Positions 9,107 through 18,662 of a stretch of 64,000 bases of DNA are shown one piece after another. The position numbers and the translations under genes were made by a program. The notes beneath the pieces were generated by a model. It was not told where the DNA came from, did not search any database, and was given only the letters and a program-made list of their open reading frames with translations. The DNA comes from Halalkalibacter suaedae (lineage in GTDB: Bacteria; Bacillota; Bacilli; Bacillales; Bacillaceae_D). The first letter of the stretch is position 1; the number at the start of each line of letters is the position of its first letter. The stretch is taken from contig NZ_JAGKSQ010000001.1 in the NCBI RefSeq assembly GCF_017939705.1, forward strand, positions 765,238 to 829,237, given 5' to 3'.

Positions 9107-11173
9107 CTACAGTAATCTTTCAAACTGCCCCACTGGCAACGGTTTGCTGAATAAGAAACCTTGTATTTCATCACAGTTCATCTCTACTAAATGAGCGAGC
9201 TGTTCTTCTAGTTCTACTCCTTCTGCGACCACCTTCATCTTCAGTTGATTGGAAAGCTGAATGATGAATTTGATAATGGCTTGGTTGTCTGGGGATGTGT
9301 GAATATCGTGAATAAAGGATCGATCTAGTTTGATCGTGTTAAATTTATATTTCGTTAGATAGCTTAGCGATGAGTAGCCTGTTCCAAAATCATCAATTGC
9401 GATGCGAATGCCAAGCTCTCTTAACTGTTCTAGTTTCTTTAGTAAATCGCTATCGTCGTTAAGAATGAGACTTTCCGTTATTTCGATTTCGATTGACTCA
9501 CCTGCGACATTATGTTCGTCTAGAATAGCTTCGACGGTATCGACTAAGCCTTTTTGCAGCATTTGTAACGCTGAGAAATTAAGAGAGACGACAATTGCTG
9601 GATAGCCCTTCGCTTCCCATTTCCTAATTTGCTTACAGACATTTTCTAGAACCCATTCACCAAGAGGGACAATTAATCCGCTCTCTTCCGCTAAAGGGAT
9701 GAATTCACCAGGAGATACAATCCCCCTTGTCGGATGATTCCAGCGGATCAGTGCTTCCGCTCCAACAATTTGTCTTGTATGTGAGCGGACCTTCGGCTGA
9801 TAGTAGAGTTCAAATTCATCGCTATGAATCGCTTTACGAAGGTCATTCTGTAATTCGAAATGCTTAAAGGAGGCTCTTTCCATAGCTGGTGAGAACAGCT
9901 TGTAACTATTTAATTTACTTTTCTTAGCTGCATACATCGCGAGATCTGCATTCTTAATCAGATGCGATAGGTCTTCGCCTGATTCAGGATATATAGTGAT
10001 CCCGATGCTGCCTGTGACGAAAAGTTCATAGTGATCAACAATAATCGGAGCTTCAAGCCTTTTTAAAATAGCCTTAGCCAGCGTTTCTACATAGTCTGTA
10101 GATGTAAGAGCAGGAATCAGAATTAAAAATTCGTCCCCTGCCATCCTCGCAACGACATCGGTTTCAGAAACAAGAGCACCTAGCATCTGTGCAAGTTCCT
10201 TGAGCACTTTATCACCAATCGCATGTCCTAATGTATCATTGATGAATTTAAATCGATCAATATCAAGAAGGATAACAGCCAGCTTGCGGCTTTCTAGTTT
10301 TGCAGACATAAGTTCTTCCTGCACTCGTTCTTCAAACAAACGGCGATTTGGCAAACCAGTTAAGTGATCATGATACGCCATATAGCGGATTTTCTGTTGG
10401 GCCTGCCTCATCTCGGTAACATCGTGATAGTTAATCACAATTCCCTGAATATCTGGATCCTCCATGAGATTGTTGGAAAGGACATGAATGATTCTCCAAT
10501 TCCCATCCTTATGAAGAAGCCTGACATCAAGTGTTTGTGGTTCAGTTGGATGTGCAAGCAAATAAGCAAAACGGGCTCTTACCATATCTTCGTCTTCTGG
10601 ATGGACAAAGCTAATAAACGGTCTCCGTATTTCATCTGGTTTATACCCTAGCACCTTTTCAACAGATGGACTTTGGTACATCACCTCTCCTGTTTCAGAG
10701 AGAATGCAATTGACACTGCTCGAGTTTTTATCCAAGGACCTGAACCGATTATACTGCTGTTGGATTTGCGATTGAAGCCCAACTTCAACTGTGATGTCTT
10801 TCGCAATACCTAGTATCCCAACTAGTTCTCCTTCTTTTCCAAGAAGCGGTACTTTACTTGTAATAATCGTTTTCACTTGGCCATCATAGGCGAAAATACG
10901 TAATCGCTCCTCCTTCAACACTTTACCGTCTAGCGTTTCAACAAATCCACTTTTCGCCAGTTCGATATCGTCAGGATGAACAATATTAAGAAAATCCGTA
11001 TTTAAGTATTTCTCCCCTGGCCCCACTAATGAGGTAAAACCACGGTTATAATCGATAAATTTCCCTTGTAAACTAATGACATAAATTGCTTCTGTAAAGT
11101 TCTCTAGTAACTCTTTATATGGATAGTTCTTTTGTTCTACATAATGCTTAATCTCGTTGTTAGGTTGTCTCAT
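9107..11173 (-). CDS. PAS-PAS-GGDEF-EAL c-di-GMP signalling protein
   Basis: 688 aa, no membrane helix. Two PAS domains (about 15-130 and 140-260), a GGDEF domain (about 262-425) and an EAL domain (about 435-688). The cyclase loop reads MAGDEFL, with the first glycine replaced by alanine, so cyclase activity may be weak or serve only to bind GTP. The EAL side keeps EALIRW, the NFSALQ metal ligand region, IDDFGTGYSSL and AEGVE, so c-di-GMP phosphodiesterase activity is likely. Together with the cyclase at 3933, the window holds both arms of c-di-GMP turnover. It is a single gene with its own terminator. Confidence 0.93.
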   Translation of the reverse strand: MRQPNNEIKHYVEQKNYPYKELLENFTEAIYVISLQGKFIDYNRGFTSLVGPGEKYLNTDFLNIVHPDDIELAKSGFVETLDGKVLKEERLRIFAYDGQVKTIITSKVPLLGKEGELVGILGIAKDITVEVGLQSQIQQQYNRFRSLDKNSSSVNCILSETGEVMYQSPSVEKVLGYKPDEIRRPFISFVHPEDEDMVRARFAYLLAHPTEPQTLDVRLLHKDGNWRIIHVLSNNLMEDPDIQGIVINYHDVTEMRQAQQKIRYMAYHDHLTGLPNRRLFEERVQEELMSAKLESRKLAVILLDIDRFKFINDTLGHAIGDKVLKELAQMLGALVSETDVVARMAGDEFLILIPALTSTDYVETLAKAILKRLEAPIIVDHYELFVTGSIGITIYPESGEDLSHLIKNADLAMYAAKKSKLNSYKLFSPAMERASFKHFELQNDLRKAIHSDEFELYYQPKVRSHTRQIVGAEALIRWNHPTRGIVSPGEFIPLAEESGLIVPLGEWVLENVCKQIRKWEAKGYPAIVVSLNFSALQMLQKGLVDTVEAILDEHNVAGESIEIEITESLILNDDSDLLKKLEQLRELGIRIAIDDFGTGYSSLSYLTKYKFNTIKLDRSFIHDIHTSPDNQAIIKFIIQLSNQLKMKVVAEGVELEEQLAHLVEMNCDEIQGFLFSKPLPVGQFERLL

Positions 11174-11241
11174 AAGTACCTCACAGAAAAAAATAGTTTA
11201 CGTTCTTACACATATTTTAGCAGATAACTCAGAGGAAACAA

Positions 11242-11262
11242 GGGGACGGTTCTCGCGTTTCC
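11242..11262 (+). repeat. REP-like element 1
   Basis: GGGGACGGTTCTCGCGTTTCC, matching the 20-bp element found about 14 times here. A degraded second copy (GAGGGTTCTCGTGTGCTTC) follows about 20 bp on. The rest of the 11174-11520 gap shows nothing else clear. Confidence 0.85.
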
Positions 11263-11520
11263 GTCCTCAGAAACAAGCGAGGGTTCTCGTGTGCTTCTCG
11301 ACTCATATTTATTATTAGAGAAAATCATGAATTGCCCAACATCTGCATCACACAACAGTTATAGCAAACGACATACGGCAAATAGCAGCTTGACCTTTTT
11401 TAGGATAAAATAGAACAAAACACCTAGCTTGCAGAAAAGGAAGCTAGCTTTAAAAACAAGTAACGGACTAATGCTATTAGCTAATAAAGCATTATATAAT
11501 TCCCTCTAGATAGGAGAATC

Positions 11521-12030
11521 ATGATGGATTTTACGATCAGAAACGCCACCGAACAGGATGCAGAAAATATCATTATACATATGAAAAAAGTACTTACGGA
11601 AAATCCCGACTATCTAGGTACAACATTAGATGAGTTTACACCAACAGTCGAGGAGGAAAGGGAGTGGATTCGAAAACATTCCGAACAAGGCCTCATGCTA
11701 GTGGCTGAATCAAATCACGTCATAATCGGGATGCTCCAATTTCGTTTATCTCAAAGCAAACGCTTTTGTCATAAAGGCTCTCTTGGAATTACTGTACAGG
11801 AAGCCTATACAAATCATGGAGTTGGAAGTGCCTTGTTAAAAACATTAATAGTTTGGGCCAAGAAAGAGGAACGAATCGAGAAAATCACATTAGAGGTGTT
11901 CTCAAATAACGAGAGAGCCATTGGCTTATATTCCAAACTTGGTTTTGTGGAAGAGGGCAGAATGAAAAAGAATGCGAAACTCGGACCGGATCATTATGTT
12001 GATGATATTATTATGAGTCTTTTTCTTTAA
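11521..12030 (+). CDS. GNAT-family N-acetyltransferase
   Basis: 169 aa, a single GNAT domain over the whole length. The acetyl-CoA pyrophosphate loop is seen as ITVQEAYTNHGVGSALLKTL (a Q/RxxGxG/A-type loop), followed by ITLEVFSNNERAIGLYSKLGF, the typical strand-turn-helix of the RimI/PhnO type. The C-terminal HYVDDIIMS is common in this branch. TAGGAGA lies before two adjacent ATG codons, so the start may be 11521 or 11524. Substrate is unknown; small-molecule or protein N-acetylation are both possible. It stands alone on the plus strand. Confidence 0.9.
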   Translation: MMDFTIRNATEQDAENIIIHMKKVLTENPDYLGTTLDEFTPTVEEEREWIRKHSEQGLMLVAESNHVIIGMLQFRLSQSKRFCHKGSLGITVQEAYTNHGVGSALLKTLIVWAKKEERIEKITLEVFSNNERAIGLYSKLGFVEEGRMKKNAKLGPDHYVDDIIMSLFL

Positions 12031-12065
12031 AAAGCTCTGCTCCACATCGAATATTTAACAACGAA

Positions 12066-12180
12066 TATGCTGTGGATATCTCTATGTTTCTTAAGGAAAA
12101 CAGTAAATTGCCCTGTGGATATCTTCTAAATGTGGAAAACCCCGTGTATAACGTACGAGTTATCAACCGTTATCTGTGAA
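12066..12180 (+). repeat. DnaA-box-like repeat, copy 1
   Basis: A ~110-bp block with TGTGGATATC (twice), TGTGGAAAAC, GTGTATAAC and GTTATCAACC, all close to the DnaA box TTATCCACA or its complement. A homologous block with the same order lies at 52100-52200. Both are followed within about 40 bp by a strong hairpin. Whether DnaA binds is inference. Confidence 0.6.
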
Positions 12181-12195
12181 GTGGACCTAAAAAAA

Positions 12196-12236
12196 CACCT
12201 CTTGAATCGTATGTACAAATAACGATTCAAGAGGTG
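12196..12236. terminator. Long hairpin after the GNAT gene
   Basis: CACCTCTTGAATCGT and ACGATTCAAGAGGTG form a perfect 15-bp stem, with A runs before and T residues after. It probably terminates plus-strand transcription. Confidence 0.8.
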
Positions 12237-12379
12237 GTTTCACATCATTTTGCAGTTACACTTATTGAAAATCACTATGCCAGCAACAGTAAATCGGGAA
12301 AATTCCCCTGCATATACTCATTAAATTCCACGTCGTCCAGACCTCTCTTCGTTTATAACTAAACAGTGCCTTCCTTCAC

Positions 12380-12949
12380 TCACCTAGTTACCCGCTCAAT
12401 AACTTCTCCGTCTGAAGAAAGCCCAGTAACAGTCAGCTCTAGCAGCTCCTCTTCGTTACTACCTATTAAGAACCAACATTTTTCATTCTTGTCATACTCA
12501 ATAATGGTCGCTTCAGATTCATTTCCTGCTCTTGTGACAACCCTCACTTCGTCAATTTCAGAATCTATGATTTTCCCACTCACCACCTCTGGATAACCGG
12601 AAAAATTAGTTGAAAATCCTGAAAAAGACAAATCTAATTTATGATCCATATTAATTGGAGAAGCCTGTCCTCCTAGATGCTCCCAGCCCCAAAATCCTTT
12701 TCTAAAAACTCCTGTCACAAAAAATCTATCGTCTGTTGGTCCTCGTTCAAAGAATACAATTGCTTTATCTTTATCCAAATATTCAATATGTGCTACCTGA
12801 ATCATCGGGTGGTTTAGCGAATGAACAATCTCCTCAATTTCTTGAGCGTCCTCTTTGAAAGTGAAATTTATTAGATAGACTCCCAGAATGATCACAGAGA
12901 CAATAATCAAAACAACCGTTGTCTTATTAATCAAAAATCCCCCCTGCAA
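12380..12949 (-). CDS. Membrane-anchored protein of unknown function
   Basis: About 185-189 aa. One N-terminal membrane helix (INKTTVVLIIVSVIILGVYL), then a beta-rich extracytoplasmic domain with no recognised family. The frame opens with TTG at 12949, but a GGGGGG site fits the in-frame TTG at 12934 better. It overlaps the end of the upstream gene by 4-19 nt, so the two form a coupled pair. It could be an accessory protein of that gene; no function can be assigned. Confidence 0.65.
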   Translation of the reverse strand: MQGGFLINKTTVVLIIVSVIILGVYLINFTFKEDAQEIEEIVHSLNHPMIQVAHIEYLDKDKAIVFFERGPTDDRFFVTGVFRKGFWGWEHLGGQASPINMDHKLDLSFSGFSTNFSGYPEVVSGKIIDSEIDEVRVVTRAGNESEATIIEYDKNEKCWFLIGSNEEELLELTVTGLSSDGEVIERVTR

Positions 12950-13401
12950 TAGGCCTGTAATTGGTTCTCCATTAATTGTACGGACTCATGCAAAGCTGCA
13001 TTCGAATCCTTTTGAAGAAGGTCTTTAAAGTAGAGTGTGTACGCTCTAAAATAGGCCTGAAAAAAATCATCAAATTCCCCCTGAAATACGGTTCGTGTCT
13101 GTTTATCGTAATGGCTATATTCCTTTATTGTAAGGAATCTATCGGTTTTTCTTAGAGTATACTCCAGCGCATTTTCGAACGTTTCAATCGGATTAGAAGT
13201 AGACTCTTTATATTTCCTTAGTTCAATTAGGTTACTATATAAATCTAAAATTAAAGCGTCATGAAAAGTTGAATGACAAATTTCAATTTTATCCCCTTTT
13301 TGTTGGACAAAGATCGTTAAACAACAACCTAAATAATCCCCGATTTCAAAAGGTTGACCAACCATATCTTCATATACATCTACAGCTAAAATTATCTTCA
13401 T
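12931..13401 (-). CDS. Hypothetical soluble protein, immunity-like context
   Basis: 156 aa from the ATG at 13401, chosen because AAGGAG lies 9 nt upstream; an in-frame TTG at 13407 is too close to that site. The sequence is acidic and mixed alpha/beta (MKIILAVDVYED at the start), without signal peptide or membrane helix. No family was recognised. It sits in a run of unrelated small genes each with its own hairpin, a pattern typical of orphan immunity or cargo genes. It overlaps the next gene and probably shares its transcript. Confidence 0.65.
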   Translation of the reverse strand: MKIILAVDVYEDMVGQPFEIGDYLGCCLTIFVQQKGDKIEICHSTFHDALILDLYSNLIELRKYKESTSNPIETFENALEYTLRKTDRFLTIKEYSHYDKQTRTVFQGEFDDFFQAYFRAYTLYFKDLLQKDSNAALHESVQLMENQLQAYCRGDF

Positions 13402-13424
13402 CACCAATGCTCCTTTTAATTCAA

Positions 13425-13470
13425 TCGAAAAGAGTCATCCCGGCTTCTTGAAGGAGTGCCCCCGTTACTT
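13425..13470 (-). repeat. TAACGGG/AAGAAG intergenic hairpin, copy 1
   Basis: On the minus strand it reads GTAACGGGGGCACTCCTTC then AAGAAGCCGGGATGACTC. Related blocks lie near 13907 and 25695 on the same strand and near 39875 on the plus strand, each between orphan small genes. Confidence 0.55.
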
Positions 13471-13484
13471 CCATCTTCTTACCG

Positions 13485-13690
13485 TCAATCAATATTTAAA
13501 AAGTAGTCAAAGTCACTGTCGGTTTCTTCCTCATTTCCTTTTCCATCAAAATAAACTCTAATCGGAAGCCTACTCCAGTCACTGTCCCTATAATACTAAT
13601 TTTCACGAGCTTCTACCTTTTGAAGATCACCTTGAAAGACAACACCTTGTTCAGCTCTTGCTCTCGATACTTTAACAGTGCTCTTATTCT
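13485..13690 (-). pseudogene. Coding remnant, two frames
   Basis: On the minus strand one frame reads VKVSRARAEQGVVFQGD up to a stop after VEAREN, and an adjacent frame goes on as DWSRLPIRVYFDGKGN and ends FLNID-stop at 13485. No start or ribosome site is seen, and the 5' part overlaps the end of the small membrane gene at 13684. It looks like the 3' end of a decayed gene. No family was recognised. Confidence 0.4.
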
Positions 13691-13866
13691 TTTGTGAAGA
13701 AGTCTAGACTAATTAATCCTATAAAACCTATGAAACTTATTAAGAATAATAGAGTTAATGTATCAGGAAAATAATTCAAAGCCTGTGAGGTTGGACCTAT
13801 TAACATTATGATTGATAAGATTATTTTTATAATTAACGCTTTCTTTTTACTAAGCTTTTTCTTCAT
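13684..13866 (-). CDS. Small two-helix membrane protein
   Basis: 60 aa from the ATG at 13866, which has a GGGGTGG site; a TTG at 13878 is the alternative. A lysine-rich start (MKKKLSKKK) is followed by two hydrophobic helices and a short DFFTKE tail. No family was recognised. It lies between two AACGGG-type hairpins. Confidence 0.55.
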   Translation of the reverse strand: MKKKLSKKKALIIKIILSIIMLIGPTSQALNYFPDTLTLLFLISFIGFIGLISLDFFTKE

Positions 13867-13906
13867 TTTCCACCCCAATAGTCATGCAATTGATAACCAG
13901 ATCACT

Positions 13907-13942
13907 CAATCCTTTCTTCTTTAAGGATTGACCCGTTAGTTC
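13907..13942 (-). repeat. TAACGGG/AAGAAG intergenic hairpin, copy 2
   Basis: CAATCCTT and AAGGATTG form a perfect 8-bp stem around an 8-base loop. On the minus strand TAACGGGT immediately precedes it. Same design as the copy near 13440 and the one near 25700. Confidence 0.6.
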
Positions 13943-13988
13943 AAATAGTAATCTAACCTTACTATCAGGCGAATAATACAATTAACAG

Positions 13989-14531
13989 TTAATGTATATT
14001 CAAAAAGAAATCAAACCCACTTATTAGTTGAATCACATATTCATACTCTTGCTCATTGTTGTTTCCGAGCTCTTTCAAAATTATGTTATCTTCGTCATTA
14101 AAGTAAGAATATAACGGTTTTTTCCCACCGTCATTACTTTCATAATAAATACCTTTATCTTCAGTAACTCTTATCATATCACCCTCAAAATATAGTTGTG
14201 GTATTACACCTTTAACATCACCTTTTGGAAACTCAAACAGACCAGCTTTTTTATAGTAAGAAATAATCTCTTCTTTGCTTAAAGAAGTTGAAAATCGTTG
14301 ATAGACAACGACAACCCATTCCCCGCTCGAAATACTCCCCCATGGATGACCGTTATACTGCTTTTCTTCGATCAATGTTGTTTGCGTTGGAATAGGATAA
14401 TCAAAGAGTTGTTGTGCAAATCTCTTAGATACTCTGTCTTGATCAGTGGTTATATATGCTATTCCGGAAATAAGGATGAGACATCCGATCATAGCTACGA
14501 TAAATTTCGGGTTGAAAATGGTTTTAAACAT
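13989..14531 (-). CDS. Membrane-anchored protein of unknown function
   Basis: 180 aa. An N-terminal hydrophobic segment (FIVAMIGCLILISGIAYI) acts as a signal anchor. The rest is a hydrophilic extracytoplasmic domain with TSLSKEEIISYYKKAGLFEFP and many Asp/Glu. AAGGGTG lies about 12 nt before the ATG. No family was recognised. It is probably co-transcribed with the small membrane gene upstream (14667-14870). Confidence 0.65.
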   Translation of the reverse strand: MFKTIFNPKFIVAMIGCLILISGIAYITTDQDRVSKRFAQQLFDYPIPTQTTLIEEKQYNGHPWGSISSGEWVVVVYQRFSTSLSKEEIISYYKKAGLFEFPKGDVKGVIPQLYFEGDMIRVTEDKGIYYESNDGGKKPLYSYFNDEDNIILKELGNNNEQEYEYVIQLISGFDFFLNIH

Positions 14532-14666
14532 TCAATAATTCACACCCTTTTTATAATCGTTTCAATATCATGCTTTTGTTCTTCATTCCTTAAATTCTGA
14601 GATTGATATGAGGATCATGAGAAATATAATTGGAGTAGTAGTCACTATTTCACCTACTACAGAGAG

Positions 14667-14870
14667 TCAACAATAACCCTCTCCTTTTGTTTTTGCCTTT
14701 TTTACAAGTATTCTTGATAGGATCAAAGTTATTAAAACAGGAAAGGCTTTTATCGCAATTCTAAAAAATTCGTTTAAAGGAGGATTAAAATGCCAAAGTA
14801 AGACTTCTATTATTAGTGCAAATCCTGCATAAATAAATAACACTACTATTATTTGCCTGGCTAGACTCAT
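14667..14870 (-). CDS. Small membrane protein, two helices
   Basis: 67 aa from the ATG at 14870, supported by a close GGAGG; a longer frame to 14951 has no ribosome site. Two hydrophobic helices are separated by a short loop (LLWHFNPPLNEFF), ending in a basic VKKAKTKGEGYC tail with a C-terminal cysteine. Function unknown. The 390-bp gap upstream (14871-15260) holds only the chemoreceptor terminator and AT-rich sequence. Confidence 0.55.
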   Translation of the reverse strand: MSLARQIIVVLFIYAGFALIIEVLLWHFNPPLNEFFRIAIKAFPVLITLILSRILVKKAKTKGEGYC

Positions 14871-15198
14871 ATTGCCTCCAACTTGTTCCCGCAACGGTTC
14901 ATCTCTCATTTCAAGCTCTGCTGATAAGTCTAGCTTCAAAGCTAGGTACAAGAACAGTTTCTTTTACTGTTAGTTTAACACCGCTTTCCTTTTTCTGGAA
15001 CAAAAAAAAGAATACCCCTTCTTGTCAAAGAACGCACCCATTTTAATAAATAACAATTATATATTCTGTTGTCCTTTATCATTTCTTTTTTTACTGAAGG
15101 AAACCCAAGAATAGTATATTATCCAAAAAGGTAATCCCCAAAAAAGTATTCTAGAATTTTGAGGTAAATAAATGATGAGCAAAGTTATTATGATCAAC

Positions 15199-15239
15199 AA
15201 AAAGCATGCCAATCAAAATTCGAATTGGCATGCTTTTTT
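15199..15239. terminator. Bidirectional terminator of the chemoreceptor gene
   Basis: AAAAAGCATGCCAAT and ATTGGCATGCTTTTTT form a strong stem with A and T runs on both sides. Confidence 0.9.
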
Positions 15240-15260
15240 AGTTAAATTCCTTCTATTTTC

Positions 15261-16955
15261 TTAGTTCACTTTAAATTTACTAATCAACTCTTGAAGCTCT
15301 TCTGCCATTGCTGATAAGGCATTAGCCGATGATGCGATTTCCTCCATCGAAGCGAGTTGCTCCTCATTTGCTGCGGCCACTTCTTGTGTGCCTGATGCTG
15401 AAGACTCCGCTACACCTGTGATGACTTCCATTGATTGTGCGATTTGTTCAGAGCCTGCTGCCATTTGTTGAACGGCTGAGGAAATTCCTTGAATCTGTTG
15501 AGTTACCCCATCGACAGATAACTGAATTTCGTCGAACGATTGGCCTGCACTGTTGATAACACCAATTCCTTCTTCGACTTCCTTTGACGTGTCCTCCATA
15601 GACGTTAGGGCTTTATGCGTTTCCTCTTGAATCGCTGAGATTAACTGCGAAATTTGCTGGGCGGAGTCTGCTGATTGTTCAGCTAATTTACGAACCTCAT
15701 CAGCAACGACTGCAAACCCACGTCCATGATCGCCAGCCCTCGCAGCTTCAATCGAGGCATTTAAAGCTAGTAAATTAGTTTGTGCTGCAATTCCACCGAT
15801 CACTTCAACGATGTTCCCTATATGACTTGATCGATCGCCTAATTCTTTGACAATCGCCTCCAAGCCACTAACGGACTGGTTAATTGAATGCATCTGATTC
15901 ACAGCCGTTTTGATGACACGTCCTCCATCTAACGCTTTTTCTGATGCTGCCATTGCTGCATTAGAGACATCCATCGTCTGATTTGCAACTTCATTTACAC
16001 CAATTGACATCTCCGAAACGGTTTGAGACGTTTCTTCGACGCTCTGAACCTGTTTCTCAACTCCAGATGAAACTTCCTGCATCGTATTGGCAACCTGTTC
16101 CGTTGCTTTCGTTGTTTGTTCAGAACTCGCAGTAAGCTCTTCAGCCGATGCAGCAACTAGTTCTGATGTACTGTTCACCTGCTGAATGACACTCTTTAAA
16201 TTCGTTTTCATATCATTAAAAGATTGAGCTAAGTCACCAATCTCGTCACTATTTTTCACTTTAATATCATCTATCATTAGATTTCCAGCTGCAATTTCTT
16301 TCGCACCCTCTGCAAGCTTGATAACCGGCTTAGAAATGATACGACCGATATAAAGAGCGATAACAACCCCAGCTATCAATCCGATGACACCTAATATTAG
16401 AACGAATAGTTTCACCGAAGCAACTCGATCAGATGTCTCTTTACTAACTTGATTTAGTTCAGCATCTTGAAAATCACTGAACTCTAACGCTTTTTCGTCA
16501 AAGCGGTTAGAAATATCGCGTCCCTGTGTAGCAACTAAATTAGTATATTCCTCTGTCTGATTATTACGTTTTAATTCAATGATAGTAGCAGCGTATTGCT
16601 GATATTCTCCTGATAATTGATTAACCTCTTCAAGTAAGGTAACAGCCTTAGGATCTGTAACAATTCCCTGTAATTCCTGACTTAATTCTAAAAAGTCTGT
16701 ATGTGATTCCGAAAAAGCATTGAGAGCTGTTTCATCATTCACGACAAGATAACCACGTAATCTACTCTGCTGCTCTTTAATTTCAATATTCAGCTCTTTA
16801 ATGAGAATAACCTTCTTAGCTTGGACATTGATTAAGTTGCTGTAAGAAGAATCAACAGAGGCAATTTGATAATAACCTACGGTGACCGTTATTGCTAAAA
16901 TAGACAAAACTGAAAAAAAACCTAAAAACAATTTTTTACTAATTGTCATTTTCAT
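15261..16955 (-). CDS. Methyl-accepting chemotaxis protein
   Basis: 564 aa from the ATG at 16955 (AGGAG 10 nt upstream; the ATG at 16964 is too close to it). A transmembrane helix near residues 8-30 leads to a four-helix-bundle ligand domain (about 30-185), a second helix (about 187-207), a HAMP domain (about 208-260) and a long cytoplasmic signalling coiled coil. The hairpin tip reads [20 protein letters not shown], the conserved CheA/CheW contact region. It should sense an extracellular signal and control CheA. No chemotaxis genes are nearby, so it is an orphan receptor. The ligand cannot be told from sequence. Confidence 0.95.
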   Translation of the reverse strand: MKMTISKKLFLGFFSVLSILAITVTVGYYQIASVDSSYSNLINVQAKKVILIKELNIEIKEQQSRLRGYLVVNDETALNAFSESHTDFLELSQELQGIVTDPKAVTLLEEVNQLSGEYQQYAATIIELKRNNQTEEYTNLVATQGRDISNRFDEKALEFSDFQDAELNQVSKETSDRVASVKLFVLILGVIGLIAGVVIALYIGRIISKPVIKLAEGAKEIAAGNLMIDDIKVKNSDEIGDLAQSFNDMKTNLKSVIQQVNSTSELVAASAEELTASSEQTTKATEQVANTMQEVSSGVEKQVQSVEETSQTVSEMSIGVNEVANQTMDVSNAAMAASEKALDGGRVIKTAVNQMHSINQSVSGLEAIVKELGDRSSHIGNIVEVIGGIAAQTNLLALNASIEAARAGDHGRGFAVVADEVRKLAEQSADSAQQISQLISAIQEETHKALTSMEDTSKEVEEGIGVINSAGQSFDEIQLSVDGVTQQIQGISSAVQQMAAGSEQIAQSMEVITGVAESSASGTQEVAAANEEQLASMEEIASSANALSAMAEELQELISKFKVN

Positions 16956-17221
16956 TTCATTCATTCTCCTAGATTCATGATGTTGGTTTAGTCACAAGTA
17001 AATTCACTTTTTCAAGATAGGTTAATGTAATTACGCTCGTCTTCATCTCCTTTAAGAGTAATTTAGATGATATCATCGGAATATATTTCTATAATCTAAG
17101 TATATTTCACTAGTCAGATAGCGTATATAGCTCCTGGAGAGGGGTTCTAGAAAGGAGAATGAGTAGGTTTCGGACTACAAGCACTATAAAAATACCAATG
17201 TTTAGTAAATCAACCTAATTA

Positions 17222-17890
17222 AACGAAAATCCAGCCATTCCACAGCTTTTTTCATAAAAAGAAGATCATCGTGCGGCTATATGCTGTTGTTCACCTAGGG
17301 ACTAGCTGCACTTATGAGCCGGGGACGGTTATTTATGAGCCTGATTCGAGTAGTTATGAGCCGAATCTGCTATGTTATGAGCGGCATTCGCACATTTATG
17401 AGCGGCACTCAATATTGGCTGGCTTTTTCATTCAATAAGCTCTTCATTCAACCTAATTTAACGAAAATCCAGACATTCCAAAGCTTTTTTCATAAAAAGA
17501 AGATCATCTCACAGCTATATGCTGTTGTTCACCTAGGCACTAGCTGCGCTTATGAGCCGGGGACGGTTATTTATGAGCCGGATTCGACTAGTTATGAGCC
17601 GAATCTGCTATGTTATGAGCGGCATTCCAACATTTATGAGCGGCACCCAATATTGGCTGGCTTTTTTATTCAATAGGCTCTTCTTTCAACCTAATTTAAC
17701 GATAATCCAGCCATTCCAAAGCTTTTTTCATACGAGGAAGATCATCCCACAGCTATATGCTGTTGTATACATAGGCACTAGCTGCACTTATGAGCCGGGG
17801 ACGGTTATTTATGAGCCTGATTCGACTAGTTATGAGCCGAATCTGCTATGTTATGAGCGGCATTCGCACATTTATGAGCTAAAAGGCAGA
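17222..17890 (+). repeat. TTATGAGC array, locus C (3 units, 15 boxes)
   Basis: Boxes start at 17312/17333/17354/17375/17396, 17550/17571/17592/17613/17634 and 17788/17809/17830/17851/17872. Spacing is 21 bp and unit period 238 bp. The first spacer of each unit carries GGGGACGGTTATT, an echo of the REP-like core. The third unit is cut off right after its fifth box, where a different Bacillaceae repeat begins. Confidence 0.95.
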
Positions 17891-17899
17891 ATGAGAGGA

Positions 17900-18150
17900 T
17901 ACAACAAAAAGAGGCTGAGACATTACTAAAGTGTCTAATTGAAATACCGAACAATACAATTATCTAGCGGATGAAATATACGTAGACTCCTGCGGGATCT
18001 AAAAGCCAAGGGTGAGACCCCACAGACGTAGACGAGGAGGCTCACCGGCTTCCCGCGGAAAGCGAAGTATATTTCAGGAGCGGTTTATGTCCGCCAGCTG
18101 TTGTTATTCGGATTTTATATTAGCCAAATCACTTTTGTCCCAGACTCTTT
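17900..18150. repeat. Bacillaceae intergenic repeat (GTAGACTCCTGCGGGA type)
   Basis: The block holds GTAGACTCCTGCGGGAT, GGTGAGACCCCACAG, GACGAGGAGGCTCACCGG and TTCCCGCGGAAAGCGAAGTA, a combination I know as a recurrent intergenic element in Bacillus genomes. Its outer ends are inverted (AAAAAGAGGCTGAGACA at the left, TTTTGTCCCAGACTCTTTT at the right), so the whole unit could fold into one long structured RNA or cruciform. It abuts the truncated end of array C. Role unknown. Confidence 0.8.
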
Positions 18151-18662
18151 TATTCTTCTATATAGTGACGAATTTCACGATAGTATAAAGCATTTTGAAT
18201 GATTAAGGTAAGAAATATAATGACTATAAATATATATCGATCAATCGGAAACAGCATAATCACCACAATTAACGGTAGCATTTGTGAATAAAAAGAATAT
18301 ACTTTTTTTGTGGCATTCCGTGTAACCTGATTAAACATTTCATCGTCTTCTAAGAACTCATTGGGGGTTAGGAGAGTAAAAGCATTTAGCTTTTGGTTTA
18401 AATGAAGTTTATTATGACGTCTAATTCTAATAAAATAACTAATGAAAAATAGTATTAACAGAACAGCCCCAAGAATAATAGAAAATACTCGAAGTAGTTC
18501 AAGATTAGGGACTACTCTTCCGTTTTCAAGGCGAAAAGCACCCGTAAAATCATTAAATAGCATGTCAGCACAATAGACGGCACCATATGTAAAAATGATT
18601 AGTATCACAAATAGAGCTATGTTCCATAAAGGAAACTGTACACGAAAATCGTTTTTATTCAT
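18150..18662 (-). CDS. Four-helix membrane protein paired with an XRE regulator
   Basis: 170 aa from the ATG at 18662, six bases after an AGGAGG; an ATG at 18668 abuts that site. Two helices near residues 10-32 and 55-80 and two near 125-165 flank a cytoplasmic loop (NKLHLNQKLNAFTLLTPNEF). It overlaps the end of the XRE gene, so the two are coupled. Small XRE-plus-membrane-protein operons are common in Bacillota, with unknown signal. A similar layout lies at 40181-40806. Confidence 0.65.
   Translation of the reverse strand: MNKNDFRVQFPLWNIALFVILIIFTYGAVYCADMLFNDFTGAFRLENGRVVPNLELLRVFSIILGAVLLILFFISYFIRIRRHNKLHLNQKLNAFTLLTPNEFLEDDEMFNQVTRNATKKVYSFYSQMLPLIVVIMLFPIDRYIFIVIIFLTLIIQNALYYREIRHYIEE

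Noticed and set aside
17312..17880. TTATGAGC as DnaA boxes or a replication origin
   Set aside because: Only TTAT is shared with TTATCCACA, no dnaA/dnaN or rep gene is near, and ten loci carry the array.
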